From contig RECP01000051.1 of assembly GCA_007693945.1 (NCBI GenBank), positions 32,347 through 96,346 of the forward strand: 64,000 nt of DNA, given 5' to 3'. The position numbers were made by a program, and so were the translations under genes. The notes below the pieces were generated by a model. It did not search any database. It saw nothing but the letters and a program-made list of their open reading frames with translations, and had not been told where the DNA came from. How positions within the stretch are numbered: the first letter of the stretch is position 1; the number at the start of each line of letters is the position of its first letter. Source of the stretch: Spirochaetaceae bacterium (GTDB lineage Bacteria > Spirochaetota > Spirochaetia > DSM-27196 > PWMO01). Of this stretch, positions 1-7,758 are shown piece after piece.

Positions 1-534
1 CAGATCGCCTATCGGCAAGGGTCCAGTTACCTGCGGCTGCACCGCAAACCGACACAAGTGATCTACCACCAATCCGAAGAGTTCGAACTCGGCCGGGGCA
101 AAGTGATTGCCGACGGTGAGGATCTTGCTATCATCGCTGTCGGGGCCATCATGGTCGCCGAGGCCATTGAAGCGGCTCGCCGTCTGTTGAACGAGGCTGT
201 CTCGGCCGCAGTCATCGACATGCACACCATCAAACCGATTGACGAAGCACTGGTGATCGAATACGCCGGAAGGACCGGCGCCATCCTGACCGCCGAAAAC
301 CATCAGGTGCGTAACGGGCTCGGCAGTGCCGTTGCCGAAGTGATCACCGACCACCATCCGGTGCCGATGATCCGTGTCGGAGTTCAGGACGAGTTCGGCG
401 AGGTCGGAACCCAGGAGTATCTGCAGCAGCGCTACGGCCTGACCGCCGATAACCTGGTCGTGCAGGCGCACAGGCTACTCGAACGCAAGAACGCCCACGC
501 TACCCGAAAGATTCACGCAAGGAGTACAGTATGA
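1..534 (+). CDS. Transketolase C-terminal subunit, partial at 5' end (SqwH-like candidate)
   Basis: The frame is open from the first base of the window, so the gene begins upstream; 177 residues are visible. The peptide SSYLRLHRKPT and the following Rossmann-like C-terminal domain (GEDLAIIAVGAI, VIDMHTIKPID, ENHQVRNGLGSAV) are typical of the end of the transketolase pyrimidine domain plus transketolase C domain. Whether it is a split subunit or the end of a full-length enzyme cannot be seen; the TPP-binding half would lie to the left. The stop overlaps the next start as ATGA, so it is translationally coupled to the RpiB-like gene. In the sulfo-TK pathway a split transketolase (SqwGH) moves C2 units from 6-deoxy-6-sulfofructose and 4-deoxy-4-sulfoerythrulose to glyceraldehyde-3-phosphate. 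That substrate is inferred from the neighbours; an ordinary pentose-phosphate or DXS-like role is the alternative. Confidence 0.85.
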   Translation, partial: QIAYRQGSSYLRLHRKPTQVIYHQSEEFELGRGKVIADGEDLAIIAVGAIMVAEAIEAARRLLNEAVSAAVIDMHTIKPIDEALVIEYAGRTGAILTAENHQVRNGLGSAVAEVITDHHPVPMIRVGVQDEFGEVGTQEYLQQRYGLTADNLVVQAHRLLERKNAHATRKIHARSTV

Positions 535-1019
535 GCAGCAGAACCAGAGTCGCGATCGCCAGCGACAAGTCCGGCTTCCCGCTGAAGCAAGCCGTGGTTG
601 AATACCTCAACAACCGCGACGACATTGAAATCATCGATTTCGGTCTGAACTCGCTTGACGAGGTCCAGCCCTACGACGCACAGGCACCCAAGGTTGCACG
701 AGCGATCCAGAACGCTGAGGCGGACCGTGGCGTGCTGATCTGCGGCACCGGACAGGGCATGGCGATTGTTGCCAACAAACACCAGGGTATCTACGCGGTA
801 GTAGCCGAAACCACCTTTGCCGCGGCGCGCGGCCGGGCAATCAACAACGCCAACGTTTTGACCATGGGTGGCTGGATCACCGCACCAATACTCGGTGTAG
901 AGATAGTCAAATCGTGGCTGGCGCTCGAGTTCACCGAGACCATGGAAGACCGCGCCGAATGGCTACGGGCGGCGTTCAGCAGGGTGCAGCAGCTCGAGCA
1001 GGAGAACTTCGCGCAATGA
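531..1019 (+). CDS. RpiB/LacAB-family sugar isomerase (SqwI-like candidate)
   Basis: This 162-residue protein has the RpiB/LacAB fold signatures: an N-terminal VAIASDKSGFPLK strand-loop, the strand IEIIDFG, and CGTGQGMAIVANK at about residues 71-83, equivalent to the CGTGIGM loop of ribose-5-phosphate isomerase B. The family interconverts aldose and ketose (usually phosphates) through an enediol. Its start overlaps the transketolase stop by 4 nt and its stop overlaps the aldehyde dehydrogenase start by 4 nt, so it belongs to one operon. In the sulfo-TK pathway an RpiB homologue isomerises 4-deoxy-4-sulfoerythrose to the ketose; the gene order here supports that role. An erythrose or ribose phosphate isomerase is the alternative. 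Family assignment is secure, substrate is inferred. Confidence 0.9.
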   Translation: MSSRTRVAIASDKSGFPLKQAVVEYLNNRDDIEIIDFGLNSLDEVQPYDAQAPKVARAIQNAEADRGVLICGTGQGMAIVANKHQGIYAVVAETTFAAARGRAINNANVLTMGGWITAPILGVEIVKSWLALEFTETMEDRAEWLRAAFSRVQQLEQENFAQ

Positions 1020-2497
1020 AACGGAGTACACGGAACACCTCGGATATAACGGCTTCCGCGCCTGCCACCGACAAACACGCCACCCCTGAGGCTGAGCTGA
1101 TCGCAGGCTATCTTCGTCGTGCCCGCGCCGCGCAGGCGCAGATAGCCGACTATACGCAGCAGCAGATCGATGACGCCTGTCTGTCGGTTGGATGGGAGGT
1201 CTATAATGATGACAACATCGCCGAGCTGGCGCGGGTCGCGGTGGAAGCAACCGGCATGGGCAACGTGCCCGACAAGATCACCAAGCACAAGGTCAAGGTG
1301 ATGGGCGTGTTGCGCGATATCGTTGGAGCAAAGACCGTCGGTCTGATCGAGCGCAACGAGACCACCGGAATCTCCCGGTACGCCAAGCCGGTCGGAGTTG
1401 TGGGAGCGCTGCTTCCGGTGACCAACCCCACCGCAACTCCGGCCAGTAACGGCCTCGGAATACTCAAAGGGCGTAACGCAATGGTGTTCGCGCCGCACCC
1501 AAGGGGAACGCAGGCCAGCAAGCTGGCCGTGGACTACATGCGCCGCGGCCTGCGACGCGTCGGTGCACCCGAGGATCTGATCCAGATAGTCGAAGAGCCG
1601 ACCATCGAACGCACCGCCGAGCTGATGCGCCAGGTCGATCTGGTGGTAGCCACCGGCGGTGGCGCAATGGTCAAAGCCGCCTATTCCAGCGGTACGCCGT
1701 CGTATGGTGTCGGGCCAGGTAACTCGGTACAGATTATTGCCGAAGATGCCGATGTTGCCGATGCGGTGTCCAAGATCGCACTCAGCAAGGCCTTCGACTA
1801 CGCTACCAGCTGCTCGAGCGAGAACAGCGTGATCATTCACGAATCGATCTATGACGAAGCGCTACGGCTGTTGATCGAAGAAGAGAACTGTTACCTCGCG
1901 CGCGGCGATGAACGCGACAGACTCGAATCGTGGATGTGGCGCCCCGACCGTAAGGGCGTGGTCGCACTCAACCCCGCGATTATCGCACACAGCGCAGTTT
2001 CGATTGCCGAGGGGGCCGGATTCAGCGTACCGCAGGCGACGCGCATCCTGCTGGTGGAAGGCAGCATGCCGCTGGAAGAGGATCGCTTTGCAGGCGAGAA
2101 GATCTCGCCGGTACTGACGCTCTACCGTTACTCGCGGTTTACGCAAGCCGTCGAGATTCTGACGCGCCTGACCGACAATGCCGGCACCGGCCACTCCTGC
2201 GGCATTCACACCTTCACCCGGGACTACATACACGAGCTCGGTATGCGCATGCGCACCAGCCGCATTATGGTCCGTCAGGCACAGGCGCCGGCCAACGGCG
2301 GAAACTTCTTCAACGGCATGCCGAGCACGGTGACGCTCGGCTGTGGGACGTGGGGCGGCAATATCACCACCGAGAACATTCACTGGCGACACTTCATCAA
2401 CGTCACCTGGGTCAGCGAGCCGATACCCCCGCGCAAACCGGGTGATGAAGAGATCTGGGGCGCGTTCTGGAAGCGCTACGACAAAACGGTGTTATGA
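1016..2497 (+). CDS. CoA-acylating aldehyde dehydrogenase (SqwD/SauS-like candidate)
   Basis: A 493-residue NAD(P)-dependent aldehyde dehydrogenase of the CoA-acylating branch (EutE, AdhE N-terminal, SauS). The ATG at 1016 was chosen because it overlaps the upstream stop (ATGA) and an AGGAG lies about 9 nt upstream. GVVGALLPVTNPTATP (about 127-142) and VATGGGAMVKAAYSSG (about 211-226) form the nucleotide site. The catalytic cysteine is Cys266 in TSCSSENSVI, where the AdhE group has CASEQS. Acylating enzymes make acyl-CoA instead of a free acid, which fits the CoA-ligase pair just downstream that would recover the thioester energy as ATP. By context the substrate is probably sulfoacetaldehyde, giving sulfoacetyl-CoA; acetaldehyde, succinate semialdehyde or another C2-C4 aldehyde cannot be excluded. 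Confidence 0.88.
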   Translation: MKRSTRNTSDITASAPATDKHATPEAELIAGYLRRARAAQAQIADYTQQQIDDACLSVGWEVYNDDNIAELARVAVEATGMGNVPDKITKHKVKVMGVLRDIVGAKTVGLIERNETTGISRYAKPVGVVGALLPVTNPTATPASNGLGILKGRNAMVFAPHPRGTQASKLAVDYMRRGLRRVGAPEDLIQIVEEPTIERTAELMRQVDLVVATGGGAMVKAAYSSGTPSYGVGPGNSVQIIAEDADVADAVSKIALSKAFDYATSCSSENSVIIHESIYDEALRLLIEEENCYLARGDERDRLESWMWRPDRKGVVALNPAIIAHSAVSIAEGAGFSVPQATRILLVEGSMPLEEDRFAGEKISPVLTLYRYSRFTQAVEILTRLTDNAGTGHSCGIHTFTRDYIHELGMRMRTSRIMVRQAQAPANGGNFFNGMPSTVTLGCGTWGGNITTENIHWRHFINVTWVSEPIPPRKPGDEEIWGAFWKRYDKTVL

Positions 2498-2507
2498 GGG
2501 GGTCCAC

Positions 2508-3677
2508 GTGAAGCTGTTCGAGTATCAGGGCAAAGAAGTGTTTGCACGCGCCGGTATCCCGGTTCCCGAGTCACGTCTGGTCACGTGCGCTGAGAGGGAA
2601 CACGACCGCATAGCAGCCGAAGCCGCCGAGGCGGCCCACGAACTGGGAGGGCGTGAGCGGCAAACGGTTGTGGTCAAGGCGCAACTGGACATGGGCGGAC
2701 GCGGCAAGGCGGGTTTAATCCGGATGGCCGCTGACCAGGGCGAGGCTGCCGCTGTCAGCCGTGAGATACTCGCCAAGGGCTACAGGATACCGGCGTTACT
2801 GGTGGAGCGCGCGGTCAATATCGAGCGCGAACTCTATCTCTCTTTGTCGGTCGATCCGCAGCGAGCCTGTTTTGTCTTTCTGGCAAGCGCCGAGGGCGGC
2901 GTTGATATAGAAAGCCTGGCTCGTGAACGTCCCGATGCCATCCGACGGGTCTCTATCGATCCGTTTCGCGGACTGCAAGCGTTCCAGGGACGCGCCCTGG
3001 CGTACGACCTGGGACTGAGAGACTCGGCCATCGGAAGCTTCACGGCACTTGTCAACGCGCTGTACGCTGTTTTTCGCAACAGCGACGCCGAGCTGGCCGA
3101 GATAAACCCGCTGTTCCTGACCGCCGACGGCGAGCTGATTGCCGGTGACAGCAAGCTGATCATCGACGACAACAGCCTTTACCGTCAGAGCGGATTTGAG
3201 CTGACTCGCGAGCAGTTTGACTCCGATATTGCCTATGCGGCTGCACTCGACGGGATTCCGTACGTCCAGTTTGACGGTGAAATCTCACTGATGTGTGCCG
3301 GCGCCGGCCTCGCAACTACGGTCTTCGACCTCGTCAACTTCGGCGGCGGCTCGGTCGCCAATTACCTCGAGTTTGGTGGCCCCAACTATCACAAGGCGCA
3401 GCGCGCGATGGAACTCTGCCTCAGGAACCGCAGCGCGGTGATTCTGATCGTGACCTTCGGCACTATCGCGCGAGCCGACGTGATGGCACAGGGAATCGTT
3501 GATGCCATCGCTGCCCTCAAGCCCGATCGACCGGTCGTGACCTGTATCCGCGGCACCAACGAGGAACGGGCCCACGAGACGTTGCGAAGCGCCGGACTGG
3601 AGCCGCTGCTGGACACCGAGGAGGCGGTGCGCCGTGCCATCGACCTCGCCGCTCAGAACAGGGGAAGAACGTCATGA
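2508..3677 (+). CDS. SucC-like ATP-grasp subunit of ADP-forming acyl-CoA ligase
   Basis: 389 residues, the usual length of succinyl-CoA synthetase beta. The GTG at 2508 is the start because the protein then opens with KLFEYQGKEVFARAGIPVPES, the standard SucC N-terminus, and GAGGGGG precedes it. Visible features are the ATP-grasp lobe (VVKAQLDMGGRGKAGLI), the metal/phosphate region AEINPLFLTADGELIAGDSKLIIDDN and a C-terminal ligase domain with GAGLATTVFDLVNFGGG and LEFGG. The subunit works with the downstream SucD-like protein. Placement after an acylating aldehyde dehydrogenase points to substrate-level ATP formation from an acyl-CoA; in the sulfo-TK variant this is the SqwKL sulfoacetate-CoA ligase. 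A TCA-cycle enzyme is less likely in this operon. Confidence 0.9.
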   Translation: MKLFEYQGKEVFARAGIPVPESRLVTCAEREHDRIAAEAAEAAHELGGRERQTVVVKAQLDMGGRGKAGLIRMAADQGEAAAVSREILAKGYRIPALLVERAVNIERELYLSLSVDPQRACFVFLASAEGGVDIESLARERPDAIRRVSIDPFRGLQAFQGRALAYDLGLRDSAIGSFTALVNALYAVFRNSDAELAEINPLFLTADGELIAGDSKLIIDDNSLYRQSGFELTREQFDSDIAYAAALDGIPYVQFDGEISLMCAGAGLATTVFDLVNFGGGSVANYLEFGGPNYHKAQRAMELCLRNRSAVILIVTFGTIARADVMAQGIVDAIAALKPDRPVVTCIRGTNEERAHETLRSAGLEPLLDTEEAVRRAIDLAAQNRGRTS

Positions 3678-4570
3678 GCATCTTTGCAAATCAGGAAACC
3701 CGCATCGTGGTGCAAGGCATGACCGGAAAGGAGGGCGGTTTCTGGACCCGTCACATGCTCGACATGGGCGCCCGCGTCGTGGCCGGAGTAACACCGGGCA
3801 AAGAGGGGCAGACGGTTCACGACGTTCCGATCTTCCACAGTGTGCGGCGTGCGACTGCCGCGCACCCGGCGGATGCGGCGGTACTGTTCGTGCCGCCGCG
3901 CTTCACCAGGGACGCCGTCTATGAAGCACTCGATGCCGGAATCCGTAAGATAGTCACACTTGCGGACGGCATTCCGCTGCAGGACCAGGTTCAGATCCGC
4001 CGGACCGCGCTCGAGATGCAGGCCCGGGTGGTCGGCGGGAACACGTCGGGCGTGATCTCGCCCGGCAAGTCGATGCTTGGCATGTTTCCCTACTGGATCG
4101 AACGAGTCTACAAACCCGGTTCGATCGGGGTGATGACCCGTTCGGGATCGCTGACCAACGAGGTCACGTCGATGGTGGTTCGCGCAGGCTACGGGGTATC
4201 GACGCTGATTGGTGTGGGCGGTGACCAGGTGCCGTTATCACGTTTCGCCGAGTTCCTGCCCGAATACCAGAACGACCCGCACACCGAGGCGGTGCTGATA
4301 ATCGGTGAGCTGGGCGGAACCATGGAGGAAGAGGTCGCCGCGGCAATCCGTGATGGTCTGTTCCGCAAGCCGCTGGTGGCCTTTATCGGTGGCCGCACGG
4401 CACCGGCCGGCACGCGAATGGGGCACGCAGGCGCAATTGTAACCGGCGGTACCGGGTCGGTCAGAGACAAGGTCGACGCACTCGAGGCCGCCGGCGCGCG
4501 TGTGGCCGATCGGCCGAGCGCGGTAGGTACGCTCTTACAGCGCGCCTTTCAAGAGGCGGAAACTCAATGA
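3674..4570 (+). CDS. SucD-like CoA-binding subunit of ADP-forming acyl-CoA ligase
   Basis: 298 residues, matching succinyl-CoA synthetase alpha. The start overlaps the SucC-like stop by 4 nt. The N-terminal CoA-binding Rossmann domain carries TRIVVQGMTGKEGGFWT (about 9-25), PGKEGQTVHDVPIF and VGGNTSGVISPG. The ligase domain contains GRTAPAGTRMGHAGAIV with His251 in the position of the phosphohistidine, and IGELGG with the power-helix glutamate. All residues needed for an active enzyme appear present. It forms the heteromer with the product of 2508-3677; together they are best read as an ATP-generating sulfoacetyl-CoA (or similar acyl-CoA) ligase. The carboxylate substrate is inferred from context only. 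Confidence 0.9.
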   Translation: MSIFANQETRIVVQGMTGKEGGFWTRHMLDMGARVVAGVTPGKEGQTVHDVPIFHSVRRATAAHPADAAVLFVPPRFTRDAVYEALDAGIRKIVTLADGIPLQDQVQIRRTALEMQARVVGGNTSGVISPGKSMLGMFPYWIERVYKPGSIGVMTRSGSLTNEVTSMVVRAGYGVSTLIGVGGDQVPLSRFAEFLPEYQNDPHTEAVLIIGELGGTMEEEVAAAIRDGLFRKPLVAFIGGRTAPAGTRMGHAGAIVTGGTGSVRDKVDALEAAGARVADRPSAVGTLLQRAFQEAETQ

Positions 4571-6063
4571 GCAACACCGATTCCCACGCAACGGAGCAGT
4601 CCGGTTCAGCGTCACTCGAGCTGTCCAGCGCCGCCCGCTGGGCCTTCGTTGTCGCAGCTTTTGCAGTCGCACTAACGGCTTTTCTGTTCCCCCTGCCCGA
4701 GCATGTGCGCACGGTCAATGAGCTGACGCTCACCCCACAGGGTCAGACCACTATGGGAATCCTGGTGTTTGCGCTGCTGCTGTGGATCAGCGAAGCGATC
4801 CCGTTCCACATCACCGGCCTGTTGGGGACGATCCTGATTGCGCTCTTCGGCGTTGCAAGTTTCCAGGATGTGATCATGATCGGTTTCGGCAATCACATCT
4901 TCATTTTCTTCATCGGTGTACTGGTGATGTCGAGCTTCATCACGCGGTCTGGGCTCGGCAACCGCATCTCGGTCTATCTGCTCTCGAGGACCGGTAACAG
5001 TACGTCGGCCATAGTGTTCGGTTTTCTGGTGGCCGGTATGTTTCTCTCCATGTGGATCACCAACACCGCCGTAGCCGCGATGCTCATGCCGCTGGGCGTT
5101 TCGATACTCAAGGAAGAAGGCGTACAGCCGATGAAGAGCAAATTCGGCAAGGGGCTGATGATTGCCTGTGCCTGGGGGCCAATCGTCGGGGGACTGATGG
5201 CGCCGTCGGGGGCCGGGCCGAATCCAATCGCCATCGGCTTCCTGAAAGAGATGGTGGGGATCGAACTCACCTTCGTTGGTTGGATGGTCTACGGCGTTCC
5301 GGCCGGACTGCTGCTATTGTTTCCAACCTGGGGCATTCTCATGCTTTTCTTCAAACCGGAGATGAAGCGTCTGAAGAAGAGTAAGGAAGAGTTACATGCC
5401 GCCTATGAGACGTTGCCGCCGATGGGGCGCGAAGAACGGGTAACGCTGCGCCTGTTTGTTGTCACGGTGGTACTGTGGTTGACCACGCCGCTGCTGGAGA
5501 GGATTCTGGGGACTTCAATTCCAATCTCACTGCCGGTCATGGTCACCGCAAGCGTCTTTTTCTTTCCCGGAGTCGCCACGACAACCTGGGAGAAGGTCGA
5601 ACGCGAGATCAGCTGGAGCAGTATTCTGCTGATTGTATCGGGAATCTCGCTCGGTATGGTGCTTTATCGGACCGGGGCTGCCGAATGGCTGGCGATTGCG
5701 TTGCTCGGCGGAGTCGGGCCGCTGCACCCATTCGTGCTGATACTGATTGTGGTGCTGATTGTCGAGTTCCTTAAAGTCTTTCTGTCGAGCAACACGGTCA
5801 CGGCAACGATTGTAATACCGATCATGATTACGCTCGCGGCCAACCTTGGTATCGATGCGCTGAGCATCACCATGCCGGCGGCGCTCAGTACCAGTATGGC
5901 CTTCATCCTGGTGACCAGTACGCCAACCAACGTGATCCCGTACACTGCCGGCTACTTCTCGATCCGCGACATGGCGGTTGCCGGCCTGGTGATGACCTTT
6001 GTGGCGGCGCCGCTGGTGGCCGCAGCAATCTACGTCATAGGCACGTTCACCGGACTGTACTGA
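4567..6063 (+). CDS. DASS-family anion carrier
   Basis: 498-residue polytopic membrane protein of the divalent anion:sodium symporter (DASS/SLC13) family. Two pseudo-symmetric substrate/sodium motifs are visible: MWITNTAVAAMLMP (about 162-175) and LSSNTVTATIVIP, plus the MAPSGAGPNPIA segment and LVTSTPTNVIPYTAGYFS near the end. There are about 11-12 hydrophobic segments. Its start overlaps the SucD-like stop by 4 nt, so it is the last gene of the operon. DASS proteins move dicarboxylates, sulfate or citrate, some as exchangers. In this operon it probably carries an organic anion of the pathway, either sulfonate uptake or export of sulfoacetate. Characterised sulfo-TK operons are thought to use other exporter families, so a DASS here would be a variation. 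Direction of transport is unknown. Confidence 0.88.
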   Translation: MSNTDSHATEQSGSASLELSSAARWAFVVAAFAVALTAFLFPLPEHVRTVNELTLTPQGQTTMGILVFALLLWISEAIPFHITGLLGTILIALFGVASFQDVIMIGFGNHIFIFFIGVLVMSSFITRSGLGNRISVYLLSRTGNSTSAIVFGFLVAGMFLSMWITNTAVAAMLMPLGVSILKEEGVQPMKSKFGKGLMIACAWGPIVGGLMAPSGAGPNPIAIGFLKEMVGIELTFVGWMVYGVPAGLLLLFPTWGILMLFFKPEMKRLKKSKEELHAAYETLPPMGREERVTLRLFVVTVVLWLTTPLLERILGTSIPISLPVMVTASVFFFPGVATTTWEKVEREISWSSILLIVSGISLGMVLYRTGAAEWLAIALLGGVGPLHPFVLILIVVLIVEFLKVFLSSNTVTATIVIPIMITLAANLGIDALSITMPAALSTSMAFILVTSTPTNVIPYTAGYFSIRDMAVAGLVMTFVAAPLVAAAIYVIGTFTGLY

Positions 6064-6067
6064 CCGT

Positions 6068-7438
6068 TCAACAGGCCGTAGTCACCCTGATTCCAAGCAG
6101 ATCGGCGGCCTGGGCCAGCCGGGCTGCGTGGTGGCCCTTGCAGAGCGAAACATGGTGCGGCATTCCTGCGCGCACCAGTCGCAGGAATTCGGCCTCAATG
6201 TCTCGCCGCTCGAACATTACCAGCCCGTTGGTGCCCATGAGCGTTCGTCGCGGTTCGATACTCGTACCCTCCATGGCCACCAGTTGCAGTCCGTCGGCAC
6301 CGTGCCAGATCCGGAACAGCGTTACCGGCATTCCCGGTTGCAGCGTAGACTCAATCACTGCCGGCCGGGGTACGTTGAAGTGCCGTGCGACCACCGGTCC
6401 GCCCGGCGTTCCAACCGGCGGCGATAGCGAGAACGGCAGATTGCCCGCGTGCCACAACGTGACACTGTTGCAGTCGTGCGCCAGCCAGTCGGAGATATAG
6501 CAGCGTCCCATACCCAGCTGTTCGGCAAGGTACGAACCCAGCGCGCCGTAGGCGTCACCCTCCATTGCGATGGCATAGCCCTCGTCGGCCAGGCGCGTCA
6601 TGGCAAGATAGGGCCACTGACCAAAGTCATTGGGGATCTCCGGCCAGCAGCGCAGCGCCAGCGCATCGAAGCCCTGCGCGCAGAAGAACTGCTTGAGCAC
6701 CAGGTAGAAGCGGCTCTGCAGAACCAGGTCACTCTCGACGACATCCTGTAACGGCAGTTTCAGATCTAGTGCGACGGCCAGATCCGCTTTGACGTCGGCT
6801 TCAGGAATCTCGCCCAGTGCCGCACCGAACTCGGCGAGGCTGATCGACTGGTGCTGCACGCCCAACCCACCACGCAATTGGAACGGGTCGACTTCCATCG
6901 CCAGAAATCCGGGCGCCGCACCACCGACCACACCCAGCCGGCTGCGCTGCAGGCACGCTGCAGCGAAGGCTGAGCGGATGGCGGTCTCCACTGCTGCAGC
7001 AGTCACCGGTTGCTGCGGATCACCGTACACCACGGCCGGGCGCAGACCACTTCTGATCATGATCGAAGCCCAGTTGTGGCTACCAACCAATGAGCACGAA
7101 CTGATCATTGCTCCTTCGGGGTTTTCGGGCGTGGCCCACAGCACAACCGGTGAGTTCCAGCGGGCGGCAATAGTGGGGGCCAATCGGCCGTCACCCATGG
7201 TACATTGCAGGAAGAGCGGAACATCAACGCCGGCACGACGGAACTGATCAAGGATCTCGCGTGCACTCTGCTCGTCCACCAGCTTGCCGCGCGCCTCGGT
7301 GACGGAAAACGACCTGTTGCGCAGCGAGTCGCGCACCTGGTGTTCCATTCGGGCACCGTAATCCTGGTCGAATCCGGGGCGTCTGCGTCCCGAAAACGCC
7401 AGACCCACGTGCGGTTCGCGCATCTGTCGGTTGTTCAT
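6068..7438 (-). CDS. L-fucose/L-arabinose isomerase superfamily protein (SqvD-like sulfoquinovose isomerase candidate)
   Basis: 456 residues with the layout of the fucose/arabinose isomerase superfamily: N-terminal alpha/beta domain (PHVGLAFSGRRRPGFD, PLFLQCTMGDGRLAPTIAARW), a central domain with ALRCWPEIPNDFGQWPYLAMTRLADEG and CAMEGD-like IAMEGDAYGALGSYL, then a C-terminal barrel (WHAGNLPFSL, PHHVSLCKGHHA). ALRCWPE and MEGD correspond to regions that hold the catalytic glutamate/aspartate and metal ligands. It converges with the DASS gene, 4 bp apart. The unusual sulfoquinovose isomerase SqvD of the sulfo-EMP2 and sulfo-TK pathways belongs to this superfamily, so this gene would supply sulfofructose to the transketolase. 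A strong promoter with an operator-like palindrome lies upstream. An SD (GGAG) sits about 10 nt before the ATG. Substrate is inferred. Confidence 0.8.
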   Translation of the reverse strand: MNNRQMREPHVGLAFSGRRRPGFDQDYGARMEHQVRDSLRNRSFSVTEARGKLVDEQSAREILDQFRRAGVDVPLFLQCTMGDGRLAPTIAARWNSPVVLWATPENPEGAMISSCSLVGSHNWASIMIRSGLRPAVVYGDPQQPVTAAAVETAIRSAFAAACLQRSRLGVVGGAAPGFLAMEVDPFQLRGGLGVQHQSISLAEFGAALGEIPEADVKADLAVALDLKLPLQDVVESDLVLQSRFYLVLKQFFCAQGFDALALRCWPEIPNDFGQWPYLAMTRLADEGYAIAMEGDAYGALGSYLAEQLGMGRCYISDWLAHDCNSVTLWHAGNLPFSLSPPVGTPGGPVVARHFNVPRPAVIESTLQPGMPVTLFRIWHGADGLQLVAMEGTSIEPRRTLMGTNGLVMFERRDIEAEFLRLVRAGMPHHVSLCKGHHAARLAQAADLLGIRVTTAC

Positions 7439-7512
7439 GGTCGTCTCACTCCGTCTCGTTCGCGCCGCCGCTTCACTGGCCGGGAACGTTCGTGTTACTG
7501 CTCTCCGATTGT

Positions 7513-7556
7513 TTACTTTCGGAAACTAACTATATCACATCGAGCCGAATTGTCAA
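7513..7556 (-). promoter_or_regulatory. Promoter with overlapping operator for the isomerase gene
   Basis: On the minus strand a perfect TTGACA (7551-7556), a 16-bp spacer and TATAGT (7529-7534) form a near-consensus sigma-70 promoter about 84 nt upstream of the isomerase ATG. Immediately downstream, spanning the expected transcription start, lies the 17-bp near-palindrome TTACTTTCGGAAACTAA (7513-7529), with seven of eight base pairs symmetric. This is the classic position for a repressor. The TTTC/GAAA arms resemble DeoR- or LacI-type operators, but no regulator of that type is encoded in the window. The rest of the gap (7557-7758) shows nothing recognisable. Confidence 0.75.
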
Positions 7557-7758
7557 ACGTCAGCACCTTTCACGAAGCTTGGTGAAAAACGCACCCAGGG
7601 AGAACAGGCAGGCATTCAGGAAGTATACGAGCCCCGCGAGCCACGGGGCGTCATCAGCATATGCACGAAGAGAGTTCTGCGGCCGGTGTAGTTGCGGCAG
7701 GTACCGGACCCATTGAAGTCCAGGCCTCAGTATCACCACGCCTTCCGGCAGTTCTTCG

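Noticed and set aside
791..1840. 349-codon minus-strand frame opposite the isomerase and aldehyde dehydrogenase genes
   Set aside because: It is the reverse of strongly conserved coding sequence and its translation has no recognisable domain; GC-rich codon bias creates such long shadows.
2508..4570. SucC/SucD as the TCA-cycle succinyl-CoA synthetase
   Set aside because: The pair is overlapped on both sides by non-TCA genes and follows an acylating aldehyde dehydrogenase; a pathway-specific ligase is more likely, though substrate is unproven.
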